Below, in pieces: positions 1 to 7,271 of a DNA stretch of 16,991 bases. Each line of letters starts with the position of its first letter. Position 1 is the stretch's first letter. Source of the stretch: Bacilli bacterium (GTDB taxonomy: Bacteria; Bacillota_I; Bacilli_A; Haloplasmatales; Haloplasmataceae); contig JAAZCR010000118.1 of NCBI GenBank assembly GCA_012513195.1, forward strand, positions 1 to 16,991, read 5' to 3'. The position numbers and the translations under genes were made by a program. The notes below the pieces were generated by a model. The model had not been told where the DNA came from. It was given only the letters and a program-made list of their open reading frames with translations, and searched no databases.

Positions 1-905
1 GCTTCACCATCGACGATGATAGCATCTTTTCCACCCATTTCCGCAATTACTCGTTTCAACCAGATTTGTCCTGGTTGAACTTTACTTGCGCGTTCATAAA
101 TTTCAATACCTACGTCTTTTGAACCAGTGAAGGAAATGAATCTGGTCTTTGGATGTTCAACGATGAAGTTACCAATTTCACTACCTCTACCAGGGATGTA
201 GTTAATTACCCCATCTGGTAGTCCTGCTTCTTTCATTAATTCCATAAATTTATAAGCGATAACTAAAGTGTTAGATGATGGTTTGAGAAGTACTGTATTA
301 CCACTTACCACTGCTGCACTAGTCATACCTGTAAGAATGGCTAGTGGGAAGTTCCAAGGGGTAATAATCGCACCTACACCTAGTGGAATATAACGATATT
401 CATTTCTTTCTAAGTTCTTCCTACTTTGAACCTTATCATCAATTCTTTGTAGTTCTAAAATTTGTCTACCATAATATTCTAAGAAATCAATCGCTTCTGC
501 TGTATCTGCATCAGCTTCAACCCATGGTTTACCTGCTTCTAAGGTCATGAGTGCACTATACTCATGTCTTTTCCTTCTTAAAATCGCTGCTGCTTTAAAT
601 AAAATATCAGCTCTTACGCTTGGACTAACTTTACTCCAAGTCTTAAAGGTTTCTAGTGCCACTTCCATTGCGGTTTCTGCTTCTTTGATACCTGCTTGGT
701 GGATGTAACCAATAACTTCTTTATAATTTGCTGGGTTGTAAGAAGCTAAAACCTTACCTGTTTCAATCTTCTTACCACCAATAATTAATGGATAAGTTTG
801 CCCTAAAGTACTACGCACTTTTTCTAAAGCTTGTTTGTACTTTTCTTGATTTTCCACCTTACTAAAATCCGTTAATGGTTCTGTTTGGTAAGGATAAATT
901 GCCAT
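1..905 (-). CDS. rocA: 1-pyrroline-5-carboxylate dehydrogenase (partial, C-terminus outside window)
   Basis: NAD-dependent aldehyde dehydrogenase oxidising P5C/glutamate semialdehyde to glutamate, the second step of proline catabolism. About 301 codons are present. The start is ATG at 905, behind an AGGGAGATGA ribosome binding site and 14 bases after the upstream stop. Visible landmarks are PWNFP near residues 183-187, the NAD-binding KPSS near 208, FTGSKDVG near 259-266, and the RocA-type block EMGGKDA near 289-295, which contains the conserved Glu. By recall it aligns along its whole length with Bacillus RocA (about 515 residues), including the N-terminal segment typical of the PutA/RocA branch. 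The catalytic Cys would lie beyond the left edge, so completeness cannot be judged. It is the last visible gene of the operon starting at 4206; that position behind an amino-acid dehydrogenase complex is the main reason to assign the complex to proline. Confidence 0.93.
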   Translation of the reverse strand, partial: MAIYPYQTEPLTDFSKVENQEKYKQALEKVRSTLGQTYPLIIGGKKIETGKVLASYNPANYKEVIGYIHQAGIKEAETAMEVALETFKTWSKVSPSVRADILFKAAAILRRKRHEYSALMTLEAGKPWVEADADTAEAIDFLEYYGRQILELQRIDDKVQSRKNLERNEYRYIPLGVGAIITPWNFPLAILTGMTSAAVVSGNTVLLKPSSNTLVIAYKFMELMKEAGLPDGVINYIPGRGSEIGNFIVEHPKTRFISFTGSKDVGIEIYERASKVQPGQIWLKRVIAEMGGKDAIIVDGE

Positions 906-919
906 TGTCATCTCCCTTT

Positions 920-2062
920 CTATACAACTGATTTTTCGATCACAATATCTCGTGCAGTTTTGAACCGATCAATATGTAAATCGGTTATATCAATAGTCAA
1001 CGGTTCACCTAAGATAATTTCTGATAACAGTAAGCCAGTCATGGGCGCAAACATAAAACCATGCCCACTAAAACCACAGGCTACATAGAATCCTGGTAAA
1101 TCCGTGGTACCTATGATTGGTTGTCTATCAGGACTCATATTATAACTACCTGCCCATTGTCTGATTACACGTAAATTACCAATGGGAGGAAGTAGCGTAC
1201 AAACAGTTTTGGCCATTTCATCAAGGAATTGCCAACTTGATTCGATATTATGACTAGGTTTTTCAAATGGATTACTTCTTCCCATCAAGAAACTGCCATG
1301 TGGAACTTGTTGACAATAAATGTTCATGCCAAAACTCATGACCATTGGCCCTTGGATTTTTTCAACTGGCTCAGTTACTAAGATTTCATGGCGTTCGGCA
1401 TACACTGGTATAGCAACATTTACCATATCACCAATTTCTTTCGCATAGCCACCCGCCGCATTAATCACATTGCTTGTATGGATTTCATGATTAGTTGTGA
1501 TAACTTTTTCAATTTTATCATTCTTCACAACAATACTTTTAACTTCTTCTCTAAATAAAAAGGTTACACCTAAACGCTTGGCAGCTTGATAATAAGCATC
1601 GGTCATTGTAAAGGGATTCAAATGTCCATCAGTTGGACAGAAAGTCGCACTTAAAATAACATCGGTATTTAAGTGCGGTACGATTTCCTTTGCTTCTTCT
1701 TTCGTGATTTTTCTTGATGGTATCCCTAAACTGTTTTGTAAAATGACATTCTTCGCAAACTGCTTATCCTCTTCTTCATTTACCGCAACAATTAAATACC
1801 CTTCTTGTTTAAATTCAATATCCCCTTGATAACCTAATTCATCCTTAGCGATGGAGAAAAAGTCAATACTGGCCTTTGCTAAACGACAATTCATTTCGGT
1901 ACCCCATTGTTGGCGGACACCAGCACCACACCGTCCTGTCGCACCAGCGGTTAAATAATGTTTTTCAACAACGATAATATCTTTAACACCTTTTTTCGCT
2001 AGATTATAAGCGATACTACAACCACTAATGCCAGCGCCAATAATCACATAACTAGCTTTCAT
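920..2062 (-). CDS. DAO-family FAD-dependent amino-acid dehydrogenase, probable catalytic (beta) subunit of proline dehydrogenase complex
   Basis: FAD enzyme of the glycine/D-amino-acid oxidase family (relatives: sarcosine oxidase beta, HcnC, beta subunit of archaeal dye-linked L-proline dehydrogenase). Numbered from the ATG at 2062 (380 residues), it has the FAD loop GAGISG at 9-14, an acidic residue (E33) ending the second strand, [13 protein letters not shown] near 303-315, and the C-terminal flavin-contact motif GFSGHGF near 330-336. A GTG nine bases upstream keeps the frame open, but it lies inside the GAGGGTG ribosome binding site, so I prefer 2062. That leaves an 11-base overlap with the preceding gene. 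Inferred role: oxidise proline to P5C and pass electrons to the partner subunits. Adjacent rocA supports proline; sarcosine, D-proline, hydroxyproline or an opine remain possible substrates because the fold does not fix specificity. Family certain, substrate inferred. Confidence 0.85.
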   Translation of the reverse strand: MKASYVIIGAGISGCSIAYNLAKKGVKDIIVVEKHYLTAGATGRCGAGVRQQWGTEMNCRLAKASIDFFSIAKDELGYQGDIEFKQEGYLIVAVNEEEDKQFAKNVILQNSLGIPSRKITKEEAKEIVPHLNTDVILSATFCPTDGHLNPFTMTDAYYQAAKRLGVTFLFREEVKSIVVKNDKIEKVITTNHEIHTSNVINAAGGYAKEIGDMVNVAIPVYAERHEILVTEPVEKIQGPMVMSFGMNIYCQQVPHGSFLMGRSNPFEKPSHNIESSWQFLDEMAKTVCTLLPPIGNLRVIRQWAGSYNMSPDRQPIIGTTDLPGFYVACGFSGHGFMFAPMTGLLLSEIILGEPLTIDITDLHIDRFKTARDIVIEKSVV

Positions 2063-2333
2063 CGCAAGCACCCTCTTTTATGGCGTTGAGTTTTACCCCC
2101 ATCGTTAAGGGACGTACTTTTTGCGTTTTCACTTCTTCTATCGGAATATTTAAAAACTTACTTACTTCCCGTTGAATTAGCTGCATACATGTTGTCCCTT
2201 GACATGGACCCATACCTACTCGTAATAATCTCTTTAGTTCTTCAATATTGGTATAACCTCGTTCAAGTAATTGGTGAATTTCTTCTAAAGTAACATCCTC
2301 ACACCGACATATAATAATGTCTTTCTTACTCAT
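2052..2333 (-). CDS. BFD-type [2Fe-2S] protein, small subunit of the dehydrogenase complex
   Basis: A 93-residue protein that is almost entirely a BFD-like (bacterioferritin-associated-ferredoxin) [2Fe-2S] domain. Cys9 and Cys11 form CRC, and Cys44 and Cys49 form GPCQGTTC, the usual CXC...CX4C ligand set with a helical segment between. In many HcnB/sarcosine-oxidase-alpha-like proteins this domain is the C-terminal part of the large NAD/FAD subunit; here it is a separate gene. ATG at 2333 overlaps the end of the preceding gene by 8 bases, implying translational coupling. It is probably an electron-transfer subunit between the two flavoproteins. About 10 kDa, similar to the small delta subunit recalled for Thermococcus proline dehydrogenase. 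Fold assignment is firm; membership in the complex follows from the operon. Confidence 0.85.
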   Translation of the reverse strand: MSKKDIIICRCEDVTLEEIHQLLERGYTNIEELKRLLRVGMGPCQGTTCMQLIQREVSKFLNIPIEEVKTQKVRPLTMGVKLNAIKEGACDES

Positions 2334-2811
2334 AATCCTGACTCCTTATCGTAACAAACTCATATAATAACTCTTTATCAACTAAAACTTGGACTAATTG
2401 GGTTTTATCTTGACGTGGTGTTAAGGTAACTTTTTCAATATAGGCTTCACCAATTACTTCACCCTTCCGATTTACCGCATGCCAAAGTTCTCCCTGTTTA
2501 GGTATGGGTAAAAACTCATAAGGAATCTTGAAACGGACTTTATCTTCTAATACTTCACAAACCGTAATCGCAAGTCCTGGACAACTATAAACGCAAATAC
2601 CACAACCAGTACATTTATCGAAATCTACCACGGGAGTATTATTGATATCTTCACCAATTGTAATGGCTTTAAATGGACAACTTGTGCTACAGGGATTACA
2701 AGGAATCTTCTCATAACATTCAACAATCGCTTTTGGTTTAACTAATATCTCAAGACTAGGAAACTTTGACTTTACTTGCTCAGGGGAGGGATAACCATAT
2801 TGATTTAACAT
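2326..2811 (-). CDS. Ferredoxin-like protein with two [4Fe-4S] sites, electron-transfer subunit
   Basis: A 161-residue protein with eight clustered cysteines. Cys32, 38, 41 and 45 (CX5CX2CX3CP) would bind one cluster. Cys67, 70, 73 and 77 (CX2CX2CX3CP) bind a second of classical form. The first site has five residues, not two, between its first two cysteines. Residues about 1-30 and 85-161 are not ferredoxin; the tail reads as beta-strand rich with no motif I recognise, and may be a docking domain. ATG at 2811 overlaps the preceding stop by 7 bases. About 18 kDa, close to the gamma subunit recalled for archaeal dye-linked proline dehydrogenase. Likely carries electrons from the flavins to the outside acceptor, which the sequence does not identify. 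Confidence 0.82.
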   Translation of the reverse strand: MLNQYGYPSPEQVKSKFPSLEILVKPKAIVECYEKIPCNPCSTSCPFKAITIGEDINNTPVVDFDKCTGCGICVYSCPGLAITVCEVLEDKVRFKIPYEFLPIPKQGELWHAVNRKGEVIGEAYIEKVTLTPRQDKTQLVQVLVDKELLYEFVTIRSQDYE

Positions 2812-3902
2812 ACCTCTTTCACCCCTTCTAATTTAGCCAGACCCTTTCTAATCTTTTCGCCAAAAGGTCCACTACGTAATATGTCTAATTGTTTGCGTAA
2901 ATCTACCATCAATTCATCATATTGTGGATGCACTTTACCGAGTTTTTTAGCAGCAGCAAGTCCCGTTATATAACCTTCTACCATCGCACTTGATGCTTCT
3001 TCAATACCACTTGCATCTCCACAGGCATAGACTCCTTCAATAGTGGTCTCATAATCTTTTGAAAGTACTGGTACTAATCCCCCTAATTCTCCAACATACT
3101 TTAATTCGCAACCAATCATCGCAAGAAGATTAGTCAATGGACTTAAACCAACTGCTATACATACCGCATCAACTTCATATTCTTTTTCAGTACCTGGAAT
3201 TTCTTCCCATTTTTCGTTTAGCCTTACTGTAACGATTTTTTCAACTTTATCTTTACCAATCGCTTTTTTTATCGTACATGAAGTAATAATATCTACACCT
3301 AAGCGACGTAATTTCGAAGCATGTACTTTATAACCGCCGATAACTTTTGCGGCTTCAATCACCGCAAGTACCTTAACTCCCGCTTGCATCAACTGATAAC
3401 TAACGATTAAACCGATATTACCACTACCGACCATGACGATTTTTTCGCCTGGTTTTACGCCGTAAACATTCATTAATGTTTGCACAGCACCGGCACCATA
3501 AATTCCTGGTAAATCGTTATTTTCAAACGCTAAAACTTTTTCACTCGCTCCTGTAGCGACAATGATAGCCTTCGCTTGTACTTTTCGATAAGTTTCTCCT
3601 GTTAACACTGTTAAAACTTTATCTGAATATAACCCAACAACAGTAGAATTATCCCAAATTTCTACTAAATCAGGATATTTCTTAACATCATCGATGAGTT
3701 TCTTCGCAATATCAAAACCCCTCGTTTTCGCATATTGTTTTTCACTACCAAAAAACATATGCGTTTGCTTAATTAATTGCCCACCTAATTGGGGATTTCG
3801 ATCGATAAGCAACACTTTTTGGCCTGCTTCAGCTGCCATCTTGGCGGCACATAAACCGCTAGGTCCTGCACCGATGATGACCAAATCCCTATTTAAGATC
3901 AT
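2805..3902 (-). CDS. NAD(P)/FAD-dependent oxidoreductase, HcnB / sarcosine-oxidase-alpha type (alpha subunit core)
   Basis: A 365-residue two-dinucleotide flavoprotein of the pyridine nucleotide-disulfide oxidoreductase superfamily. The FAD loop GAGPSG is at 11-16, the ATGAS strand near 116-120, the NAD(P) loop VGSGNIG at 158-164, and the second FAD contact YACGDASG near 292-299. No redox-active CXXC follows the first FAD loop, so it is not a disulfide reductase. It matches the flavin core of HcnB/opine oxidase A/PdhA-type subunits, but its N-terminal [2Fe-2S] and C-terminal BFD domains are encoded separately by the flanking genes. With the 105-residue partner it reaches about 470 residues, the size recalled for the archaeal proline dehydrogenase alpha subunit. 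ATG at 3902 overlaps the previous gene by 14 bases. Probably accepts electrons from the DAO subunit; whether it reduces NAD or a quinone/dye acceptor cannot be read from sequence. Confidence 0.85.
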   Translation of the reverse strand: MILNRDLVIIGAGPSGLCAAKMAAEAGQKVLLIDRNPQLGGQLIKQTHMFFGSEKQYAKTRGFDIAKKLIDDVKKYPDLVEIWDNSTVVGLYSDKVLTVLTGETYRKVQAKAIIVATGASEKVLAFENNDLPGIYGAGAVQTLMNVYGVKPGEKIVMVGSGNIGLIVSYQLMQAGVKVLAVIEAAKVIGGYKVHASKLRRLGVDIITSCTIKKAIGKDKVEKIVTVRLNEKWEEIPGTEKEYEVDAVCIAVGLSPLTNLLAMIGCELKYVGELGGLVPVLSKDYETTIEGVYACGDASGIEEASSAMVEGYITGLAAAKKLGKVHPQYDELMVDLRKQLDILRSGPFGEKIRKGLAKLEGVKEVC

Positions 3903-4206
3903 ACAGTTCCCCCTTATTCGTTTGTGTTTCGACTTTCATTCCTTCCTTTAATAATGTGATACATGTTTTGACATTAGGTACACCATCGACAATCATGTGA
4001 CAACTCGAACAATTCCCAATCGCACAATAAAAGCCTCTTGGTCTTTTGTGCTTAATGCTTACGGAAAACTCTTTAACTCCTAAAGCACTTAATGCCGAGG
4101 CGATAGTGTCTCCCTCATACCCATAAACTTCTTGACCATTGAAAGTAAAGCGAATAATTTTCCGTTCTTTCGAGAAATCAAGTATCGGATGTTCTTTGAT
4201 TCGCAT
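3889..4206 (-). CDS. [2Fe-2S]-binding protein, HcnA-like first gene of the dehydrogenase operon
   Basis: A 105-residue Fer2_4/HcnA-like domain. Cys61, 66, 69 and 82 give CX4CX2CX12C, the plant-type [2Fe-2S] ligand pattern, after a beta-grasp stretch (IIRFTFNGQEV) near 17-27. The longest open frame starts at a GTG at 4215, but that GTG is part of the ribosome binding site GAGGTG. ATG at 4209 and ATG at 4206 follow; 4206 has the better spacing (6 versus 3 bases). It is the first gene of the operon, directly behind the promoter with the cre site. In relatives the domain is either a separate small subunit (HcnA) or fused to the N-terminus of the alpha subunit. Likely part of the intra-complex electron path. 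Confidence 0.83.
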   Translation of the reverse strand: MRIKEHPILDFSKERKIIRFTFNGQEVYGYEGDTIASALSALGVKEFSVSIKHKRPRGFYCAIGNCSSCHMIVDGVPNVKTCITLLKEGMKVETQTNKGELYDLK

Positions 4207-4225
4207 CATCTTCACCTCATCCCTT

Positions 4226-4254
4226 ATTTTAACATAAAAGCGTTTTCATTAAAA
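4226..4254 (-). promoter_or_regulatory. Extended -10 promoter of the proline-catabolism operon
   Basis: Reading the minus strand, TGTTAAAAT is an extended -10 (TG-N-TAAAAT, hexamer at 4226-4231). Seventeen bases upstream is a weak -35, TTTTAA (4249-4254), next to the exoA stop codon. The predicted transcript would start near 4219, leaving a very short leader of about 10-13 bases before the ATG. No terminator separates exoA from this promoter, so some read-through from cobB-exoA is possible. Confidence 0.6.
4235..4248 (-). promoter_or_regulatory. CcpA-type cre site in the promoter spacer
   Basis: The minus strand reads TGAAAACGCTTTTA. It agrees with the catabolite-responsive-element consensus TGWAANCGNTNWCA at every defined position but one (the C of the terminal CA is T). 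It sits between -35 and -10 of the operon promoter, where a bound repressor would block RNA polymerase. Known: CcpA with HPr-Ser-P binds such sites when sugar is plentiful. Inferred: proline catabolism here is carbon-catabolite repressed. No ccpA gene is visible in the window. Confidence 0.65.
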
Positions 4255-4262
4255 TAGCCGAT

Positions 4263-5015
4263 TTACAACTCGATGATTAATCCAACTGGACAATGATCAC
4301 TTCCTAATACTTCATCAAAAATTAGACTATCTACTAACCTGTCTTTCAAACGTTCAGAAATGAGAAAATAGTCAATTCTCCATCCGATATTCTTAGCCCG
4401 AGCATTAAACATATAACTCCACCAAGTATACTTAATTGTATTTGGATATAAGTAGCGGAAAGTGTCGATAAATCCAGTTTGTAGTAACTTTGTAAACTCC
4501 GTTCTTTCTTCAATCGTATAACCAGCATTGCGCTCATTTTCTTTGGGATTCTTTAAATCGATTTCGCGATGGGCAACATTCATATCACCACAAACAATAA
4601 CTGGCTTGTATTGATCTAAATAGTGTAAATATTCCCGTAAATGGGCTTCATATTCAATACGATAATCTAAGCGAGTTAAGCCTCTTTGGGCGTTTGGTGA
4701 GTATAAAGTCACAAAATAAAAATTATCATATTCTAAGGTAATAGCTCGCCCTTCATCATTATATTTGCCATCTAGTAAACCATAGTGAACATTTAATGGC
4801 TCTTTCTTGGTGAGAATTAAAGTACCAGAGTAACCTAATTTATCTGCTGAGTTCCAATACTCAAAATACCCAGGAAAATGGAAATCTTTTTGGGATTCTT
4901 GCATCTTCGTTTCTTGAATCGCGAAGATATCCGCATCTTGCGCATTAAAGAAATCAAGAAAACCCTTCTTCAAACAGGCACGTAGCCCATTCACATTCCA
5001 TGATACAAACTTCAT
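4263..5015 (-). CDS. exoA: Exodeoxyribonuclease III (AP endonuclease)
   Basis: Magnesium-dependent AP endonuclease and 3'-repair exonuclease of the Xth/APE1 family, acting in base excision repair. The whole family pattern is visible in 250 residues, the usual length: WNVNG with Asn7, QETK with Glu35, YSPN with Tyr105, the catalytic GDMNV with Asp144 and Asn146, and the terminal GSDHCP with Asp240 and His241. The start at 5015 (ATG) gives the canonical MKFVSWNVNGLR N-terminus. It lies 20 bases after the cobB stop with no promoter or terminator between, so the two are probably one transcript. No catalytic residue is missing. Confidence 0.97.
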   Translation of the reverse strand: MKFVSWNVNGLRACLKKGFLDFFNAQDADIFAIQETKMQESQKDFHFPGYFEYWNSADKLGYSGTLILTKKEPLNVHYGLLDGKYNDEGRAITLEYDNFYFVTLYSPNAQRGLTRLDYRIEYEAHLREYLHYLDQYKPVIVCGDMNVAHREIDLKNPKENERNAGYTIEERTEFTKLLQTGFIDTFRYLYPNTIKYTWWSYMFNARAKNIGWRIDYFLISERLKDRLVDSLIFDEVLGSDHCPVGLIIEL

Positions 5016-5035
5016 AACCTTACCTACCTATCTAA

Positions 5036-5749
5036 TTATAATAAATCGTCTGTTAATACTGTCTCTAAATTATCTCTTATTATTAATTTCGCGTAATCAT
5101 CATAGGGAGTTGGACTCTTATTAATGATGACTAAATTTTCCCCTTTAAAGTAATAAATCAAACTCGCAGCGGGATTAACTAATAGCGATGTCCCTACCAC
5201 AATTAATAAATCAGCATTTCTAATATGATAAATCGCATCACTAATTGCCTTTTCATCAAGTAACTCCTCATATAACACGACACCAGGTTTAATAATACCG
5301 CCACACTCACATTTTGGTACCCCTTCGTTATAAGCAATGGTTTCAACAGGATAAAACTTACCACATTTCATACAATAATTTCTATGCACGCTACCATGTA
5401 ACTCAATAACTACTGGACTTCCAGCCTTTTGGTGGAGTCCATCGATGTTTTGTGTAATTACCGCTTTGACGTTTTTCATCTTGGCGATAGTTTGATGAGC
5501 AATATTAGGTTCTGCATCTAAATACAACATTTTATTGCGATAATAATCATAAAATTTTTCGGGATACCTCATAAAATAAGTGTGTGAAAGAATGGTTTCA
5601 GGACTCACATTATATATCGTTTCGGAATAAAGACCACTGGCACTACGAAAATCAGGAATACCAGATGGTACAGATATTCCCGCTCCCGTCATAAAGACGA
5701 TATATTCACTACTATTTATCATGTTTTTTAGAAGTTCTTTCTTTTCCAT
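5036..5749 (-). CDS. cobB: NAD-dependent protein deacylase, sirtuin (Sir2) family
   Basis: Cytoplasmic sirtuin that removes acyl groups from protein lysines using NAD, releasing nicotinamide and O-acyl-ADP-ribose. Its 237 residues are typical for a bacterial single-domain enzyme. The NAD-binding GAGISVPSGIPDFR is at 22-35, TQNIDGLH at 99-106, catalytic His118 in ELHGS, the zinc ligands Cys126/129 and Cys147/149, and GTSLLVNPAA near 186-195. I do not see the Tyr/Arg pair that marks desuccinylases in the expected acyl pocket, so deacetylation is the simpler guess. The ATG follows a GTGGTGAT ribosome binding site. First gene of a two-gene unit with exoA. Confidence 0.96.
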   Translation of the reverse strand: MEKKELLKNMINSSEYIVFMTGAGISVPSGIPDFRSASGLYSETIYNVSPETILSHTYFMRYPEKFYDYYRNKMLYLDAEPNIAHQTIAKMKNVKAVITQNIDGLHQKAGSPVVIELHGSVHRNYCMKCGKFYPVETIAYNEGVPKCECGGIIKPGVVLYEELLDEKAISDAIYHIRNADLLIVVGTSLLVNPAASLIYYFKGENLVIINKSPTPYDDYAKLIIRDNLETVLTDDLL

Positions 5750-5780
5750 TTATCACCACTTCTTAAAACATATACTTAAC

Positions 5781-5808
5781 ACTATATTAAATATACCATA
5801 AAAAACAA
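5781..5808 (-). promoter_or_regulatory. Putative promoter of cobB-exoA
   Basis: On the minus strand TTGTTT (5803-5808) and TATAGT (5781-5786) are separated by 16 bases. They lie between the antiporter terminator and the cobB start, which leaves about 30 bases of leader. Reasonable but not a strong match. Confidence 0.45.
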
Positions 5809-5828
5809 CTAATAGAACATTTAATAAA

Positions 5829-5858
5829 AAAAATACTTGGTAAAATCCAAGTATTTTT
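5829..5858 (-). terminator. Intrinsic terminator of the antiporter gene
   Basis: A perfect 12-base inverted repeat (arms 5829-5840 and 5847-5858) with a 6-base loop, followed on the minus strand by a T-rich run. The arm touches the antiporter stop codon (5858-5860). T-rich flanks on both sides would also let it work on the plus strand, but no plus-strand gene reaches it. Confidence 0.88.
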
Positions 5859-7078
5859 TAGACTGTTTCTAAATTTTCCCGTGATTCGCCAATCTTTTCT
5901 AGTGTCTTCTTAAAGATAACAGGACCAAATAACTCAAAGATTAAGATCCCAGCTAACACGATAGTTTGTACGAGTTTCGCTTCATTTTCAGGGAACATAG
6001 TGCTAATAGCAACTAACATCCCAATCGCTACCCCACCCTGTGGGAGTAAGCAGATACCCGTATATTTCTTAACTTTATCGGGAGCTTTCGCAACTACGGC
6101 ACCAATATATGCGCCAATAATCTTTCCTATACATCTAAATAGAATATAGAAGACCGCAATGATTCCCGCTTCTATTAATACCTTAAGCGATAATTCAACC
6201 CCTGCAATCGTGAAGAACAGGATGATTAGTGGTCCACTAAAGTTACTTAAAGCTGCTGCTTGAATATCAAAGGGTTCTTTACTAATAAAGTTAGTGAAAG
6301 TCATCCCAATAGTCATCGGAATCAAAATCATTGATAAGTTATACTTATGAGCAATCCATACTGATAAGAATATTAGTGAAAGTTCTAATGATAGATATGC
6401 CACATAGCGTTCCTTTTTCTTTAAGTAATTAATACCAAACCGATGTGCTGCGACTAATATTAATCCCAATACTAATCCAATACCTATTGATAATATTACC
6501 TCAATTAAAGGATCTATTAAGGCAGTGTGAATATTCAAACTTTGTCCACTAATCAAACTAACAGCGATACTTGCGAATAATCCAAAAATGATGACCCCAA
6601 AGATATCATCAATACCAACAAGTGGAACGACAACATCAGTTACTGGTCCTTTCGCTCTAATCTTCTTCACGATAACCATTATCGGTGCTGGTGCTGTCGC
6701 AATCGCAATCGATGATAAGGCAAGAGCTAACCATAATCTTTGATCGATTAGCCAGACCCCTAAGAATACTACAAGTGCGGTGATTATGGCTTGAATACAA
6801 GTTATAATCATAATTTGCTTGCCCGTTTTCTTAAACTTCGGAATCCATAATTCTGTCCCAATTTGATAAGCGATAATTCCTAATACGACATTTGAAATAA
6901 CGTTAAAATTACGCAATACTTCATCACTAACGATATTTAATACGGATGGTCCTAATAAAACTCCCGCTACGATATAACCGGTAATCTCTGGGATTCTAAT
7001 TACTTCAGCAAGTTTACCTAAAAAATAACCAATAGATAGAATAATCGCTAGATATAACAATAGTTCATATACATCCAT
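5858..7078 (-). CDS. Monovalent cation:proton antiporter, CPA2 family
   Basis: Integral membrane antiporter of the KefB/NapA type exchanging Na+ or K+ for H+. About 12-13 hydrophobic segments fill the 406 residues, with the N-terminal GxxxG-rich RIPEITGYIVAGVLLGP typical of the family. TAPAP at 128-132 corresponds to the broken helix 4. Asp157-Asp158 in GIDDIFG is the double-acid ion site of electrogenic members. It ends after the last helix with a short charged tail (KKTLEKIGESRENLETV); there is no RCK/TrkA-N or universal-stress domain, so it is not a full glutathione-gated KefB/C. A TTG at 7108 opens the frame further, but the AAGGAGATGA ribosome binding site lies between it and the ATG at 7078, which I take as the start. 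Single-gene unit; ion specificity unresolved. Confidence 0.9.
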   Translation of the reverse strand: MDVYELLLYLAIILSIGYFLGKLAEVIRIPEITGYIVAGVLLGPSVLNIVSDEVLRNFNVISNVVLGIIAYQIGTELWIPKFKKTGKQIMIITCIQAIITALVVFLGVWLIDQRLWLALALSSIAIATAPAPIMVIVKKIRAKGPVTDVVVPLVGIDDIFGVIIFGLFASIAVSLISGQSLNIHTALIDPLIEVILSIGIGLVLGLILVAAHRFGINYLKKKERYVAYLSLELSLIFLSVWIAHKYNLSMILIPMTIGMTFTNFISKEPFDIQAAALSNFSGPLIILFFTIAGVELSLKVLIEAGIIAVFYILFRCIGKIIGAYIGAVVAKAPDKVKKYTGICLLPQGGVAIGMLVAISTMFPENEAKLVQTIVLAGILIFELFGPVIFKKTLEKIGESRENLETV

Positions 7079-7114
7079 TTTTATGTCATCTCCTTGTATA
7101 GCTACCAAAAAAAA

Positions 7115-7142
7115 ATTATACTCTCTTTATTTAATAAGTAAA
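7115..7142 (-). promoter_or_regulatory. Putative promoter of the antiporter gene
   Basis: A perfect TATAAT (7115-7120) on the minus strand, with TTTACT (7137-7142) 16 bases upstream. It is followed by a run of nine T residues and then the ribosome binding site. The rest of the gap up to the terminator at 7228 is plain AT-rich sequence. Confidence 0.6.
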
Positions 7143-7227
7143 CTATTTTAATGATAAATTCACAGAAAATTATCTTTTTCACATATTATAATTATTAAAC
7201 TATAAATAATAAAATATAAGTCTTAAG

Positions 7228-7271
7228 AAAAATATCTCACAACTATTAAAGAATAGTTGTGAGATATTTTT
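7228..7271 (-). terminator. Long perfect-stem terminator overlapping the end of the membrane/TPR gene
   Basis: Arms 7228-7247 and 7252-7271 form a perfect 20-base inverted repeat around a 4-base loop. Its upstream arm encodes the last residues (KKYLTTI) of the preceding protein, whose tandem stop TAATAG starts in the loop. The downstream minus-strand side reads ATATTTTTC, a short T run. The coding sequence therefore has to fit both the hairpin and the peptide. Confidence 0.85.

Noticed and set aside
885..1088. Plus-strand open frame of 67 codons
   Set aside because: Antisense to the end of the DAO subunit and the start of rocA; no ribosome binding site and no recognisable protein.
4206..4215. 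GTG at 4215 as start of the [2Fe-2S] protein
   Set aside because: It is part of the GAGGTG ribosome binding site; ATG at 4206 (or 4209) has proper spacing.
7078..7108. TTG start adding ten residues to the antiporter
   Set aside because: The AAGGAGATGA ribosome binding site lies between it and the ATG at 7078, and the extra residues are not part of the membrane domain.
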